Assembly: GCA_016287245.1 (NCBI GenBank)
Contig: JAEEWG010000015.1
Span: forward strand, 1-64,000
DNA from: Clostridia bacterium
GTDB taxonomy: Bacteria; Bacillota; Clostridia; Saccharofermentanales; Saccharofermentanaceae
DNA: 64,000 nt
Direction of reading: 5' to 3'
The position numbers were made by a program, and so were the translations under genes. Below the pieces are notes generated by a model. It worked only from the letters and a program-made list of their open reading frames with translations. It did not search any database and was not told the origin of the DNA. Positions 23,817 through 34,053 of this stretch are shown piece after piece. The stretch's first letter is position 1. The number at the start of each line of letters is the position of its first letter.

Positions 23817-25670
23817 ATGAAAAAACACTTGTTTTACATCACAATTTCCGGGCTTCTCATCACACTTTCGGTCGCCACGGTCCTGTCGGTCACATCGCCT
23901 GCTGCTTTAAGAGCAGATGATAATGTCCCGGCCGGAACCGAGATCGCAATCGACGACGAAGACAGCACCCGGGCAGGTCAGTCCGGATTCGTCCAGATGG
24001 GCGATTCTTTCCGCTACTACGATCCGAAAACCGGAAACTATGTGACCGGCCTTCAGACGATCGACGGATATACCTACTACTTCTATCCGAGTTCCGGTGT
24101 CGCACTCGGCGGTCTTCAGGTCATCGACGGAAAAGAATACTATTTCAATCCGACCACGAAGCGCCAGATGACCGGTATCGTGGAGATCACCTACAATAAC
24201 GGCAAGACGCAGAAACACTATTTTCTTAAAGATGGCGGCAAGGCCAGCGGCTGGGTACAGGATAACGGGAAGAACTACTACTTCTCCGATCAGGCATCCG
24301 GCGCGGTCATGCTTTATGGAAGACAGCTGATCTACGGCCAGGTCTTCTGCTTTGATGAAAAGACCGGTGAACAGATCGTCGGCGTCGGTAAGGCGGACGA
24401 CGGCAAGTACTACTTCTTCGATTCGGCTGGAGGTATCCGCTATGGCCTTCAGGAGTGGAAAGGAAACCTCTATCTCTTCCCGGACGAACAGGGCGGCGCC
24501 ATGGATTACGGTCTGGATGCGATCGGAAAAGCACTGTACTTTTTTGATAAGACCACGGGCGCAGCGGTAAAGAATAAATCGATCACACAGGGACACATCA
24601 TCTACACGTTCGGTTCGGACGGCAAGATGACATCCGTCAAGGCCGAAAGCGGATACGAAAACTCCAGAAGAGCCAGACTCATCATCGCAGGACTCAGTTA
24701 TCTCGGCGAGCCCTATGCACTTGAAAAAGAAAACGGCTTCTCCTGCGGTTATTTCGTTAAGACCGCATTAAGCCACATCAACATCACCGTTCCGAAGAGC
24801 TCGGACCAGCAGGCCAAGGCCGTAGTTGTAAACGGCCAGAACGGCACAATGATCACAGAAGAACAGTTGCGCGTCGGTGATACCATCTACTGGATCCTCC
24901 ACAACTGTACAGAACCCAACTGCTCCCACTGGCAAGAAGTGCACCACGTCGGCATCTACATCGGCGACGGCAAGGTCCTCGAATCTGTAGAGCACAGAGG
25001 ATGCGTCACGGTCGATAACCTTAGGGAATACTCGACATATACGATCGCGTATTATATCCGCTACATCAACGATTCCGATGACCCGTATCAGGATGAGATC
25101 TTGGACCTCAAACCGCCGGCGGTCACCAATCTGAAAGCTGCTTCTGCAGGCAGAAACAAAGTCTCCCTTTCCTGGACAGCATCCAAGGGAGCAGAAGGCT
25201 ATCTTATCTACGGCCAGAAGAGCGGTTCCTACGGATATGTCGGCATGACGACACAGGGCACGTCTTTCACAGATACAAAAGCGATCTACAATGATTACAA
25301 CTTCTACTGGGTCTTCCCTTATGTGAAGACGAGCAAGGGAAAGATGATCACCGGACCCTGCACGAAATATGTATTTGCCAAAGGCGTCTGCGCCGCGGTA
25401 ACTAATCTTAAGGCCTCTTCCCTGAAGGGCGGAGTCAAGCTTACCTGGACCGCAAGTAAAGACGCAGTCGGATATCTCATCTACGGAATCGTGGACGGGA
25501 AGCCCTACGGTTATGTGGGCATGACTTCCGGTACCTCCTTTGTCGATAAGAAGGCCGCTTCGGCCCAATATAACTATTACTGGGTATTCCCGTATTTCAA
25601 AGCAGATTCAAACGATCAGATGATCGTCGGTCTTACCGGCAAATATACCTATGGAAGATCTCTGAAATAA
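23817..25670 (+). CDS. Secreted NlpC/P60 protein with YYF repeats and two Fn3 domains
   Basis: A 617-residue secreted protein. A signal peptide (MKKHLFYITISGLLITLSVA; cut near ALRA-DD) is followed by choline-/glucan-binding type repeats (about 50-270: GLQTIDGYTYYF, GLQVIDGKEYYF). An NlpC/P60 hydrolase domain follows (about 285-430) with Cys 310 in GFSCGYFVK and His 377 in VHHVGIYIGDG. Two Fn3-like domains end it (VTNLKAASAGRN..., each with GYLIYG and YGYVGMT). NlpC/P60 enzymes cut peptide stems of peptidoglycan, and the repeats should hold it to wall or surface polysaccharide. Start ATG 23817 is set by AAGGAGC; an upstream in-frame ATG lies inside the lipase gene. It is a paralog of the next gene. 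Confidence 0.88.
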   Translation: MKKHLFYITISGLLITLSVATVLSVTSPAALRADDNVPAGTEIAIDDEDSTRAGQSGFVQMGDSFRYYDPKTGNYVTGLQTIDGYTYYFYPSSGVALGGLQVIDGKEYYFNPTTKRQMTGIVEITYNNGKTQKHYFLKDGGKASGWVQDNGKNYYFSDQASGAVMLYGRQLIYGQVFCFDEKTGEQIVGVGKADDGKYYFFDSAGGIRYGLQEWKGNLYLFPDEQGGAMDYGLDAIGKALYFFDKTTGAAVKNKSITQGHIIYTFGSDGKMTSVKAESGYENSRRARLIIAGLSYLGEPYALEKENGFSCGYFVKTALSHINITVPKSSDQQAKAVVVNGQNGTMITEEQLRVGDTIYWILHNCTEPNCSHWQEVHHVGIYIGDGKVLESVEHRGCVTVDNLREYSTYTIAYYIRYINDSDDPYQDEILDLKPPAVTNLKAASAGRNKVSLSWTASKGAEGYLIYGQKSGSYGYVGMTTQGTSFTDTKAIYNDYNFYWVFPYVKTSKGKMITGPCTKYVFAKGVCAAVTNLKASSLKGGVKLTWTASKDAVGYLIYGIVDGKPYGYVGMTSGTSFVDKKAASAQYNYYWVFPYFKADSNDQMIVGLTGKYTYGRSLK

Positions 25671-25705
25671 TTCGTGCTGGGGATCACGAAAGGAGAGCGA
25701 TCTTG

Positions 25706-28420
25706 ATGAAGAAACAATGGTATCTAAGCATTTCCATTCTGATGCTGTGTGTACTCACCGGCATGGTTCTTTTCGCGCCGAAGGCATCACTTCGGGCGGA
25801 TGAGACACTCCCCGGAGGAGAAAGCATCGAGCTCGATGACGAAAGTTCAGAGAACGCAGGTCTATCCGGCTGGGTACAGACCGGGGATTACTACCGCTAT
25901 TACGACCCGGAAACGGGAGAGTATCTTACCGGTCTTCAGACCATTGACGGGTATACTTACTATTTCCATCTGACATACGGAACGACGTTAAGCGGACGTC
26001 AGACGATCGGCGGAAAGGCTTACTATTTTGATCCGGACACCTTCCGCATGCAGACAGGATTCGTGACGATCACCTATTCCCCTGAAAACACGAAGACCCA
26101 CTATTTTCTCCCGGAAGGCGGTCTTTACAGCGGCTGGCTCACGGAAAACGGGAAGACATACTACTTCTCGAGTCCTTCCAGCGGCTCCGTTCTTCTCTAC
26201 GGCAAACAGAAGATCGACGGTAAGTTCTACTGCTTTGACGAGACCACCGGTGCGCTTTTGATCGGTGTGGCCAAGGCCAGCGACGGACATTACTACTACT
26301 TCGATCCGGACCATCCGGACGGTTTCCGCACCGGTCTTCAGGAATGGGAAGGCGAACTGTATTTCTTCCTCGTCGAAAAGTCCGGCATCATGGACTATGG
26401 TCTCGACAGCGACGGATCGGCTCTTTACTACTTTGATCCGGATACCGGCGCCGCCGTGAAGGATACATCGATCACTCAGGGGCATATCATCTACACCTTC
26501 GGCTCTGACGGCAAGATGGTAAGCGCTGTGGCGGAAGAGGGCTATGGGACGAGCACCCGCGCCAATCTTATTCTTAAGAGTCTGAACTATCTTGGCAGGA
26601 TCTACGCACTGAGTCCGTCTGATGGTTATTCCTGCGGATACTTCGTAAAGTGTGCTCTCGGAGAAGTAGGCATCAGCGTGCCCACCAGTTCTGACCAGCA
26701 GGCAAAAGCCGTGGTCGTTGATGGTACAGTCGGAAAAGAGATCACGCTGGATGATCTTCGTGTCGGTGATGTTTTCTACTGGAAGCTCATCGGCTGCGGC
26801 GACAGCAGCTGCGGTCACTGGAACGAGATCCACCACTGCGCGATCTACTTAGGCGATGGAAAAGCCATCGAATCTGTCGAACACAGAGGCTGTGTCGTCG
26901 TGGATAATGTCCGTGAGTACGAGACAGAGACCACATCTTACAAGATCGAGTACTACGTCCGTTTTATCAGCGAAGAAGGCGACCCGTACGAAGATGAGAA
27001 TAAAGAGATAAATGCGCCCACCAACCTTCAGGCCGTATGGAGCGATAGCGAAGCTCTGCTCTACCTTACCTGGGATCACGAGGGACCTGCGGACGGATTC
27101 TACGTCTATTACGAAATTCCGGGCGGTTCCGTTCTTGTAAAAAACGTCACGGATGGAAATGCCAGAAGCCTCGCCACAGATCTTTTCAAATACTCGTTCA
27201 ACATGACTTACGGCATCGAAGCATATAGAAATGACAGCGGAGTCGTTTCCGACAGCTGCGAGACAACTATCTATATCCCCGGGATCCCCTCGCCCGAAAC
27301 CTTTGAAATCACGTATACCGATGGCGAGCCGAACCGTGTGACCTTTACCTGGGAATACGATCTTCCGGCGGATGGCTTCTATGTGGAACTGATCGATTAC
27401 TACGCCAACACATTAGTTGAGTCCCTCGATGTCGATAAAACAAAAAGGAGCGTCACTTTTGAAAACCTGGAATATGGGAAATGCTATGAGATCACGATCC
27501 AGACCTACCGCATCATGGGATCTAATCCGATCACCACAACTATTTCATCGGACTATATTGATATCCCAGCTCCGGTCGCAGAAGATCCGACAGACGTAAC
27601 TGCAACGTTTACCGGAAGAGATGACTTTACAGTTCTTACCTGGAGTTATGAGTCCTCTCTGGTAAGCGGGTTTAATATCTACCGCGACGGCACGCTTCTT
27701 ACCACACTCTCGGACAAGACGGCGCGCACCTACAAGGATCAGACGATCGCTTACGGAAAAACGTACAAGTATGAAGTCGAGGCTTTCCGGAGCATCGGTT
27801 CGGATACGGTCCTGTCGGCAAAAGTTCCCTTCACGATCACGGTGCCGAATATCGCACCGCCGGCTCTTACGGGACTGAAGGCGCAGGCCTCCGGAAAGTA
27901 TAAGGTCACACTCACCTGGGATGCCAGCGAGGGGGCTGAAGGCTACCTGATCTATGCACAGAAGAACTCGGTCTACGGCTATGTCGGAATGACCACGAAG
28001 GGAACCACTTATACGGATAAAAATGCCCTCGGTACAGACTACAATTACTACTGGGTATTCCCGTATATCAAGAACAACTCCGGCAAGATGATCCCCGGCG
28101 GCTGCACGAAATATGTCTACGCCAAGGGTGTCTGCGCGGCGGTCACGAACCTTAAGTCCTCGTCCGTCAAGGGCGGCGCCAAGCTCACCTGGACGGCCAG
28201 TGCGGATGCGGAAGGCTACCTGATCTACGGTATCGTGGATGGAAAGCCGTACGGATATGTCGGCATGACGGCGTCCACGACATATACCGACAAAAAAGCA
28301 TCGACGACCCAGTATAACTATTACTGGGTATATCCGTACTTTAAGGATGAAGTCGGGAATATGATCGTCGGCCTTACCGGGAAGTACACTTACGGGCGTG
28401 CTTTGCCTTTGAACTTATAA
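25706..28420 (+). CDS. Secreted NlpC/P60 protein with YYF repeats and extended Fn3 array
   Basis: A 904-residue paralog of the preceding protein. Signal peptide, YYF repeats (GLQTIDGYTYYFHLTYGTTL) and NlpC/P60 domain align residue for residue, with Cys 310 and His 377 at identical positions. The two last Fn3-like domains are also shared (GYLIYGIVDGKPYGYVGMT). Between about 435 and 720 it carries about three additional Fn3-type domains absent from its partner, which would make it project further from the wall. Start ATG 25706 with AAGGAG upstream; the preceding TTG in frame is not needed. Its last 47 bases overlap the end of the convergent acyltransferase gene. Confidence 0.88.
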   Translation: MKKQWYLSISILMLCVLTGMVLFAPKASLRADETLPGGESIELDDESSENAGLSGWVQTGDYYRYYDPETGEYLTGLQTIDGYTYYFHLTYGTTLSGRQTIGGKAYYFDPDTFRMQTGFVTITYSPENTKTHYFLPEGGLYSGWLTENGKTYYFSSPSSGSVLLYGKQKIDGKFYCFDETTGALLIGVAKASDGHYYYFDPDHPDGFRTGLQEWEGELYFFLVEKSGIMDYGLDSDGSALYYFDPDTGAAVKDTSITQGHIIYTFGSDGKMVSAVAEEGYGTSTRANLILKSLNYLGRIYALSPSDGYSCGYFVKCALGEVGISVPTSSDQQAKAVVVDGTVGKEITLDDLRVGDVFYWKLIGCGDSSCGHWNEIHHCAIYLGDGKAIESVEHRGCVVVDNVREYETETTSYKIEYYVRFISEEGDPYEDENKEINAPTNLQAVWSDSEALLYLTWDHEGPADGFYVYYEIPGGSVLVKNVTDGNARSLATDLFKYSFNMTYGIEAYRNDSGVVSDSCETTIYIPGIPSPETFEITYTDGEPNRVTFTWEYDLPADGFYVELIDYYANTLVESLDVDKTKRSVTFENLEYGKCYEITIQTYRIMGSNPITTTISSDYIDIPAPVAEDPTDVTATFTGRDDFTVLTWSYESSLVSGFNIYRDGTLLTTLSDKTARTYKDQTIAYGKTYKYEVEAFRSIGSDTVLSAKVPFTITVPNIAPPALTGLKAQASGKYKVTLTWDASEGAEGYLIYAQKNSVYGYVGMTTKGTTYTDKNALGTDYNYYWVFPYIKNNSGKMIPGGCTKYVYAKGVCAAVTNLKSSSVKGGAKLTWTASADAEGYLIYGIVDGKPYGYVGMTASTTYTDKKASTTQYNYYWVYPYFKDEVGNMIVGLTGKYTYGRALPLNL

Positions 28421-29498
28421 ACCACAGGAGCATGGTCACGGCGAAAACGGAAGTATCGAGGATCAGTGCCATTAACCATACCGGGAACGGCTGGTCGTAC
28501 ACGATCTTATCTACCGAATAGAATACCGCCTGACCGAAATACGCGAAGAATGCGAATTGACCCAGAGAAAGCGCCCATTTCCCGGCGCTTTCTTTTTGCG
28601 CGGAAAAGACATTCCCAAGTACCGGGACAAGCGCGGCCGCCATCACGAAGGTGATGATATAGTCGAGCTGTAAAGTAAGTTCGCCCGGGCCGAAGGACTG
28701 CGGAATGATCACATAGGCAAAGACCAATCCCCACAAAAGAAGGTCCAGAAGAAGAACGATCCTTCTGCCGCTTTGGGAGATGCGTCCGAAAAATGAGGTA
28801 AAAGCTTCTGACGAGACTACCGAATAGAGGAAGGATCCCAGGCTGACGGCCGCCAGTGCACGGATCGTTCCCTTCATGAGAAAAGAACCGCCGATCAGCT
28901 TATACGGATCGAAAAGATAGTCGAAATGCAGGCTTAAAACTCCATAGGAGAAAAGCGCGATGAGCGGCGCAAAATAGCGTGTAAAGCCTTCTTTGAAGCG
29001 GACCGCCAGCGGACTTAGGATGAAAGTCACGATCAGAAGCGCGGAGAAGAACCAGCCGACATCGTTGCTGTAAAAGCCTTTTTTGAATCCGAACATTTCC
29101 AGGAAGAACAGCTCATATATGCTGTTGCCGAGATTAGAAAGGATATCGTAGTCTCCTGTTCCCATGACATACATCGTGATGTGCTGTCCGATAAAGCAGA
29201 GGATCCAGGTACAATAGTACGGGATCGCGATCTTTTTTATGCGGCGAAGAAGCTGTTCCACGCTGAAATCGAAGGGCTTCTTCTCACTCTTCATGGCAGC
29301 TTTGGCCAGGAAGAATCCGGAGATCAGGAAGAAGAATTCATCTCCCATGTAGCCCCGCGCGAAGATGTTCGGGAAATCTGTGAACCACAGATGGTGGGAG
29401 AATAGATGATAGTGGATGATGACCAGGCAGAAAAGAAAGCGCAGGAATTCTATGGAATAATTCTTATTCTTCAACAAAGTCATGTTTCGGTCAGTCAT
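28374..29498 (-). CDS. Acyltransferase family 3 membrane protein
   Basis: A 374-residue protein with about ten membrane segments. The N-terminus SIEFLRFLFCLVIIHYHLFS carries the RxxA/RF...H motif of acyltransferase-3 proteins (such as OafA and OatA), and GYMGDEFFFLISGFFL is the second conserved block. These transfer acetyl or other acyl groups to surface polysaccharide or cell wall. Ribosome site GGGAGGATA. The gene is alone and converges on the NlpC/P60 operon with overlapping 3' ends, an arrangement that leaves no room for a terminator between them. Confidence 0.88.
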   Translation of the reverse strand: MTDRNMTLLKNKNYSIEFLRFLFCLVIIHYHLFSHHLWFTDFPNIFARGYMGDEFFFLISGFFLAKAAMKSEKKPFDFSVEQLLRRIKKIAIPYYCTWILCFIGQHITMYVMGTGDYDILSNLGNSIYELFFLEMFGFKKGFYSNDVGWFFSALLIVTFILSPLAVRFKEGFTRYFAPLIALFSYGVLSLHFDYLFDPYKLIGGSFLMKGTIRALAAVSLGSFLYSVVSSEAFTSFFGRISQSGRRIVLLLDLLLWGLVFAYVIIPQSFGPGELTLQLDYIITFVMAAALVPVLGNVFSAQKESAGKWALSLGQFAFFAYFGQAVFYSVDKIVYDQPFPVWLMALILDTSVFAVTMLLWFISSKAKHARKCTSR

Positions 29499-29543
29499 AT
29501 CACATATCCTCCCGGCATTTTATTCTTCCGGAAAACAGAGAAA

Positions 29544-29580
29544 ACTCCGAAGGACATTTATCCGAAAAGTCCTCCGGAGT
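29544..29580 (-). terminator. Terminator after the hydratase gene
   Basis: ACTCCG/AGGAC and GTCCT/CGGAGT form an interrupted 11-pair stem with a 13-base loop. On the minus strand it runs into TTTTCTC. It lies 9 bases after the stop codon. Confidence 0.75.
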
Positions 29581-29588
29581 CTTCGTTT

Positions 29589-31877
29589 TTATACTCGGTT
29601 ATAGTTGATCAGGCAGCCCTTCAGGATGATCTGACGCTCTTCATCTGTCAGATCGCCGAGGCGCAGATCAAATTCTTTGAGGCCGTTTTCACCGACAGTG
29701 TAGGCCTTGATGATCTCAGTCTTGTTCTCGACCGCTTCACGGATACCCGGAATGAAGATGTAGTCGAGATTCTTAAACGGAAGTTCGCCTTCCTCGATCA
29801 GGAACGGCAGCATACCCCAGTTGATGAGGTTGGATCTGTAGCGCTTCGTCGCATATTCATTCGCGATGTTCGCCCAGCCGCCGAGCACCTTCTGGCAGGA
29901 AGCCGCCTGCTCACGTGCGGAACCGTCACCCGGCTTCACGGCAAAGATCGTGGAACCGAATCCGGTGTTGCTTCTGTGCACATCCGGGAAATCCTTCTTG
30001 ATCGTCTGCATGACAGTATGGATCTCCGGGAAAAGATCGCAGAGCTTCTTATCCTCTTCTCTCGCCTTTTCGACTTTCTGGATCTCCTTGGCACGTCCTA
30101 CGTACTCCGGATCCTTGCGGCTCAATGTGAACTCGGCAAGACCCAGCGGGTTCGAACGGAAGGAGGAAGTCTCACCCGAAGGGATCAGCTCGTCTGTCGT
30201 GGTGACCGGATCGTGGATCTCGGAAACACAGCGCAGAACGAGGTTATCGGTAAGAGCGACCATCGCCGGCCAGTCCTTGATGTTCGGACCGAAGTGGATC
30301 TCCTGGGAAGGATCAGCCACGCCATTGCTGTCGAATACGCGGTTGGCGTAGATCTTCTGATCGAAGAAGTACTTATACTTTCCGAATTCGCCGTCAAACT
30401 CGGTCGCAGCGGTGAGCTCACCCTTGTTGGCAGCTGTTGCGGCGATGGAACGGGCATCCATAAGAGCAACGGAAGAGATTTGACCGTTCTGGAGTTTGGA
30501 GCCTTCACGGTTCGGGAAGTTTCTCGTCGAGTGACGGATACTGAATGCGTTGTTGGCCGGTGTGTCACCTGCGCCAAAGCACGGTCCGCAGAAAGCAGTC
30601 TTGATGATGGCGCCTGTCTCCATGATGGTGGCGGCGCAACCGTTTCTAACGAGCTCCATATATACAGGCATGGAAGCCGGATATACGGAAAGGGTGAACT
30701 TGTCGGAACCGATGTAGTTGCCGCGGAGGATATCCGCTGCAGCGCAGATGTTTTCGAATCCGCCGCCGGCGCATCCGGCGATGATTCCCTGATCGACCAT
30801 GAACTTGCCGTTTACGACCTTGCTTCTCAGAGAGAAATCCACCGCGTCACCGAGGGAGACCTTCGCACGCTTCTCGACATCTGCGAGGATATCGTCGAGG
30901 TTGGCCTTCAGTTCTTCGATCGTATAGGTGTTGCTCGGGTGGAACGGCATGGCGATCATCGGCTTGATCGAAGAAAGATCGATCTCCACAACGCCGTCGT
31001 AGTATGCGACTTCACCCGGGTTGAGTTCCCTGTAATCCTGGGAACGGCCGTGAATGTCGTAGAAAGACTTGACCTCGTCATCGGTCTGCCAGATGGAAGA
31101 AAGGCAGGTGGTCTCTGTCGTCATGACATCGACACCGATACGGAAGTCGGTGGAAAGAGACTTCACACCAGGACCTACGAACTCCATGACCTTATTCTTT
31201 ACGTAGCCGTTGGCAAAGACCGCACCGATGATGGCAAGAGCTACGTCCTGCGGACCTACACCCTTGACCGGAGCACCCTTTAAGTAGATGGCAACTACGC
31301 CCGGCATGTTGATGTCATATGTCTGGTTAAGAAGCTGCTTTACAAGCTCCGGTCCGCCCTCACCCATAGCCATGGTACCGAGTGCACCATAACGTGTGTG
31401 GGAGTCGGAACCGAGGATCATCTTACCGCCGCCGGCGAGCATCTCACGGGCAAACTGGTGGATAACGGCCTGATGCGGCGGAACGTACACACCACCGTAT
31501 TTTTTCGCGCAGGAAAGACCGAACATGTGGTCATCCTCGTTGATGGTACCGCCTACAGCACAAAGGGAGTTGTGGCAGTTGGTCAGAACATAAGGTACCG
31601 GGAACTTCGTAAGACCCGAAGCTCTCGCGGTCTGGATGATACCGACGAAAGTAATGTCGTGGGAAGTGAGCTTATCAAACTTGATCTTCAGCTTCTCCAT
31701 GTTGTCGGAAGTATTGTGATCGCGGAGGATACCATACGCGATGGTCGCCTTTTTCGCTTCCTCCTTGGTGACGGACTTTCCGGTCTTGCTTAAGATCGCA
31801 GAAGCCGCCTCGTGGTCATCCGGGATTATTTCGGTGCCGCGCAGAAGATACGCGCCGGAATTAAGTAAAGAAATCAT
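29589..31877 (-). CDS. Aconitase-family hydratase (YbhJ-like)
   Basis: A 762-residue iron-sulfur hydratase of the aconitase superfamily. [13 protein letters not shown] motif appears as [15 protein letters not shown]. Cluster Cys residues are candidates in IIAGCAGGG and [10 protein letters not shown], the latter being the CxxC pair of aconitases. [15 protein letters not shown] carries the substrate Arg/Ser residues. Length and order match the E. coli YbhJ 'hydratase' group better than AcnA, AcnB or LeuC. The substrate of that group is not established. Start ATG 31877 is set by AGGAGGAGA; the frame is open 32 codons further but without a ribosome site. It has its own promoter and terminator. 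Confidence 0.82.
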   Translation of the reverse strand: MISLLNSGAYLLRGTEIIPDDHEAASAILSKTGKSVTKEEAKKATIAYGILRDHNTSDNMEKLKIKFDKLTSHDITFVGIIQTARASGLTKFPVPYVLTNCHNSLCAVGGTINEDDHMFGLSCAKKYGGVYVPPHQAVIHQFAREMLAGGGKMILGSDSHTRYGALGTMAMGEGGPELVKQLLNQTYDINMPGVVAIYLKGAPVKGVGPQDVALAIIGAVFANGYVKNKVMEFVGPGVKSLSTDFRIGVDVMTTETTCLSSIWQTDDEVKSFYDIHGRSQDYRELNPGEVAYYDGVVEIDLSSIKPMIAMPFHPSNTYTIEELKANLDDILADVEKRAKVSLGDAVDFSLRSKVVNGKFMVDQGIIAGCAGGGFENICAAADILRGNYIGSDKFTLSVYPASMPVYMELVRNGCAATIMETGAIIKTAFCGPCFGAGDTPANNAFSIRHSTRNFPNREGSKLQNGQISSVALMDARSIAATAANKGELTAATEFDGEFGKYKYFFDQKIYANRVFDSNGVADPSQEIHFGPNIKDWPAMVALTDNLVLRCVSEIHDPVTTTDELIPSGETSSFRSNPLGLAEFTLSRKDPEYVGRAKEIQKVEKAREEDKKLCDLFPEIHTVMQTIKKDFPDVHRSNTGFGSTIFAVKPGDGSAREQAASCQKVLGGWANIANEYATKRYRSNLINWGMLPFLIEEGELPFKNLDYIFIPGIREAVENKTEIIKAYTVGENGLKEFDLRLGDLTDEERQIILKGCLINYNRV

Positions 31878-31920
31878 GGTCTCCTCCTGATAGTTTACAT
31901 GCATTTTTTCGAACACATTT

Positions 31921-31948
31921 ATTATATGGAATTCAGAGGAAGTTGCAA
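31921..31948 (-). promoter_or_regulatory. Promoter of the hydratase gene
   Basis: The minus strand reads TTGCAA, 16 bases, then a perfect TATAAT, 44 bases before the start codon. Confidence 0.7.
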
Positions 31949-32037
31949 GCAATTGTTCATAAACTGGCAACACTTCTCCGCTATGATGGTAGTATCACAA
32001 GGATAAAGGATCGTCCCGAAGTTTTAGGAGACTGAAG

Positions 32038-33975
32038 ATGGCTGACAGAAAAAAAGTTGCGGTATTTTCTCCGAACATCTATGAACCTATGACACATGCC
32101 ATTCAGGAAGGCATCAGTAAGGCCGCCCTGGAACTCGGCATCAAGGTCATCTATTTTGCAAGTTTCAGCGACTCCTTCAGCAATAAGATCTACGATCAGT
32201 ACCAGCATTACGACGAAGGCGACACCGTCTCCTTCGAGATCCCGGACCTCGACGATTTCGACGGCATCATCCGTGTCGATCTCGCGTATGGTCCCTACAC
32301 TCTGAAACATCTGGACGCGCGCCTTGAGTCCGTTACGATCCCGATCGTCAATGTCGGCGGCTACGATGAGCGTTATACGAACGTCGTCACGAACGAGCAT
32401 GAGTCTTTTTACAATATCGTCGATCACATCATCAAGGAACACGGCTGCCGCGACATCTATCACCTGGCCGGCCTTCGGGAGCGAAACTTCACGCAGCCCC
32501 GTATCGATTCGTATCGGAAAGCACTCGAAGACAACGGCATCGCATATGATCCCGAAAAGGTCTTTTACGGCACGCTCTGGCATGACTGTGGCGATGCCGC
32601 ACTCGACTATATCCTGCCGCTCTGTGAAAAGAACGGGAAGAAATACCCGGATGCGATCGTGTGCGCCAACGACTATTCCGCCGTCGGCCTGATCGATGCC
32701 TGTCACAAAAGAGGGATCGAAGTCCCCGGCGATCTCATCGTCACCGGTTACGACGGTCTGGATGAAGCCAAGCAGGGCTATCCGTCCATCACCACGGGCG
32801 CCCAGCCTTTCTATAAATCCGGGTACGAAAGCATCTGCTGTCTTCTAAAAATGTGGGAAGGTGACACGGAGCGAAAAGATCACCTCATCCCCGGCGAACT
32901 GGTCCTCGGCCAGTCCTGCGGTTGCAAGGCCATGACAAGCTACAACATCGAAGATATCCGAAGCCTCTACACCCGCCGTCTCGACCGTGTCGCGGATCTG
33001 GCACAGTCAACGACGAGCCTGATCCTCAGCGTCTCCAGTGCCAAGACGATGGATGAATGCTTCCGGGAGATCTCGAAAAACTCCGCGATCGATTCCGGAT
33101 TTACGGCCATGCTCCTGTGTCTTGCCCCGCACTGGGAAGACCAGCGTGTAGTCGAGAACGACTTTTCCAAGCAGGACGAGGAGATGACGGTCGTGGCCGG
33201 TTTTATCGGACCGGATCCCGTGAAGCACGAGACTTTCCGGAAAAAGGATATCCTGCCTCCGGATCTTCTTTCCGACCCGAAGCCGTACTATATCTTCGCG
33301 ATCCACCATCTGCAGTATTACATGGGATACCTGATCGTCTCCCCGCAGAATGAGGCGCACGAAGCGATATTCATGAAGTCGTGGATCGTTAATCTTGCCT
33401 CCATGCTCGAGAACTGGAGGATCCGCCACCAGCTGAACCTGGCTGTACAGAGGATGGAGAACCTTTACAACCGCGACATGCTCACGAACCTTTATAACCG
33501 TCACGGCTACGAGATGTTCTTCTCCGAGATCTTCAAGGAGTGCTACGAGAAGAATCTGCCGATCGGTGTCATGATGATCGACATGGACGACTTAAAGCTC
33601 GTCAACGATAACTACGGGCATGCCGAGGGTGACTACAGCCTCTGCACCATTGCCGACGGCATGCGACTTTCCGCCATCAACGGCGAAGTGTGCCTCAGGA
33701 CCGGCGGTGATGAGTTCGTCGTGCTGGCCAGGAATTATACCGAGGAAAAAGCCTCGATCTACGTAAAGTCGCTTTGTGAATATATCCAGAAATGCGTCTT
33801 GCGCGACCAGAAGATCTATCCGCTTCGTGTGAGCACGGGCATTTGCATCAAGATGCCCCCGCAGGACTGCGAGATGAACCCGGCCACGATCAGAGCTTTT
33901 TCCGAGGAATACTTCAAGATCGCCGATGCCGCGATGTACGAAGTGAAGAAAAAGCACAAGGCCGGAAAAGGCTGA
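32038..33975 (+). CDS. LacI-type sensor with GGDEF diguanylate cyclase output
   Basis: A 645-residue cytosolic protein. Residues about 5-290 are a periplasmic-binding-like sugar sensor of the LacI/GalR type (KVAVFSPNIYEPMTHAIQEG ... IVNVGGYDERYTNVVTNEHE ... DAIVCANDYSAVGLIDACHK), but without the N-terminal DNA-binding helix. A linker of about 150 residues leads to a GGDEF domain with LTNLYNRHGYEMFF, MIDMDDLKLVNDNYGHAEGD and intact GGDEF at 556-560. The inhibitory RxxD site is replaced by INGE, so feedback inhibition is not expected. It should make c-di-GMP in response to a bound sugar or metabolite; ligand unknown. Ribosome site AGGAG. Confidence 0.88.
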   Translation: MADRKKVAVFSPNIYEPMTHAIQEGISKAALELGIKVIYFASFSDSFSNKIYDQYQHYDEGDTVSFEIPDLDDFDGIIRVDLAYGPYTLKHLDARLESVTIPIVNVGGYDERYTNVVTNEHESFYNIVDHIIKEHGCRDIYHLAGLRERNFTQPRIDSYRKALEDNGIAYDPEKVFYGTLWHDCGDAALDYILPLCEKNGKKYPDAIVCANDYSAVGLIDACHKRGIEVPGDLIVTGYDGLDEAKQGYPSITTGAQPFYKSGYESICCLLKMWEGDTERKDHLIPGELVLGQSCGCKAMTSYNIEDIRSLYTRRLDRVADLAQSTTSLILSVSSAKTMDECFREISKNSAIDSGFTAMLLCLAPHWEDQRVVENDFSKQDEEMTVVAGFIGPDPVKHETFRKKDILPPDLLSDPKPYYIFAIHHLQYYMGYLIVSPQNEAHEAIFMKSWIVNLASMLENWRIRHQLNLAVQRMENLYNRDMLTNLYNRHGYEMFFSEIFKECYEKNLPIGVMMIDMDDLKLVNDNYGHAEGDYSLCTIADGMRLSAINGEVCLRTGGDEFVVLARNYTEEKASIYVKSLCEYIQKCVLRDQKIYPLRVSTGICIKMPPQDCEMNPATIRAFSEEYFKIADAAMYEVKKKHKAGKG

Positions 33976-33998
33976 CGGATCTTTTCAAGAAGAAAAAT

Positions 33999-34038
33999 AA
34001 GGACCGGTCTTCTGTAAAAGAGCCGGTCCTTCCTGTTT
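33999..34038. terminator. Bidirectional terminator
   Basis: AAGGACCGG (33999-34007) pairs with CCGGTCCTT (34023-34031), followed by CCTGTTTTT. Minus-side T-run ATTTTTC. It serves the converging GGDEF and membrane-protein genes. Confidence 0.85.
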
Positions 34039-34053
34039 TTCTAAGTTTTAAGG

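Noticed and set aside
29406..31283. 625-codon open frame on the + strand
   Set aside because: It is antisense to the hydratase gene, which has iron-sulfur motifs, a promoter and a terminator. The + frame has neither motif nor ribosome site.
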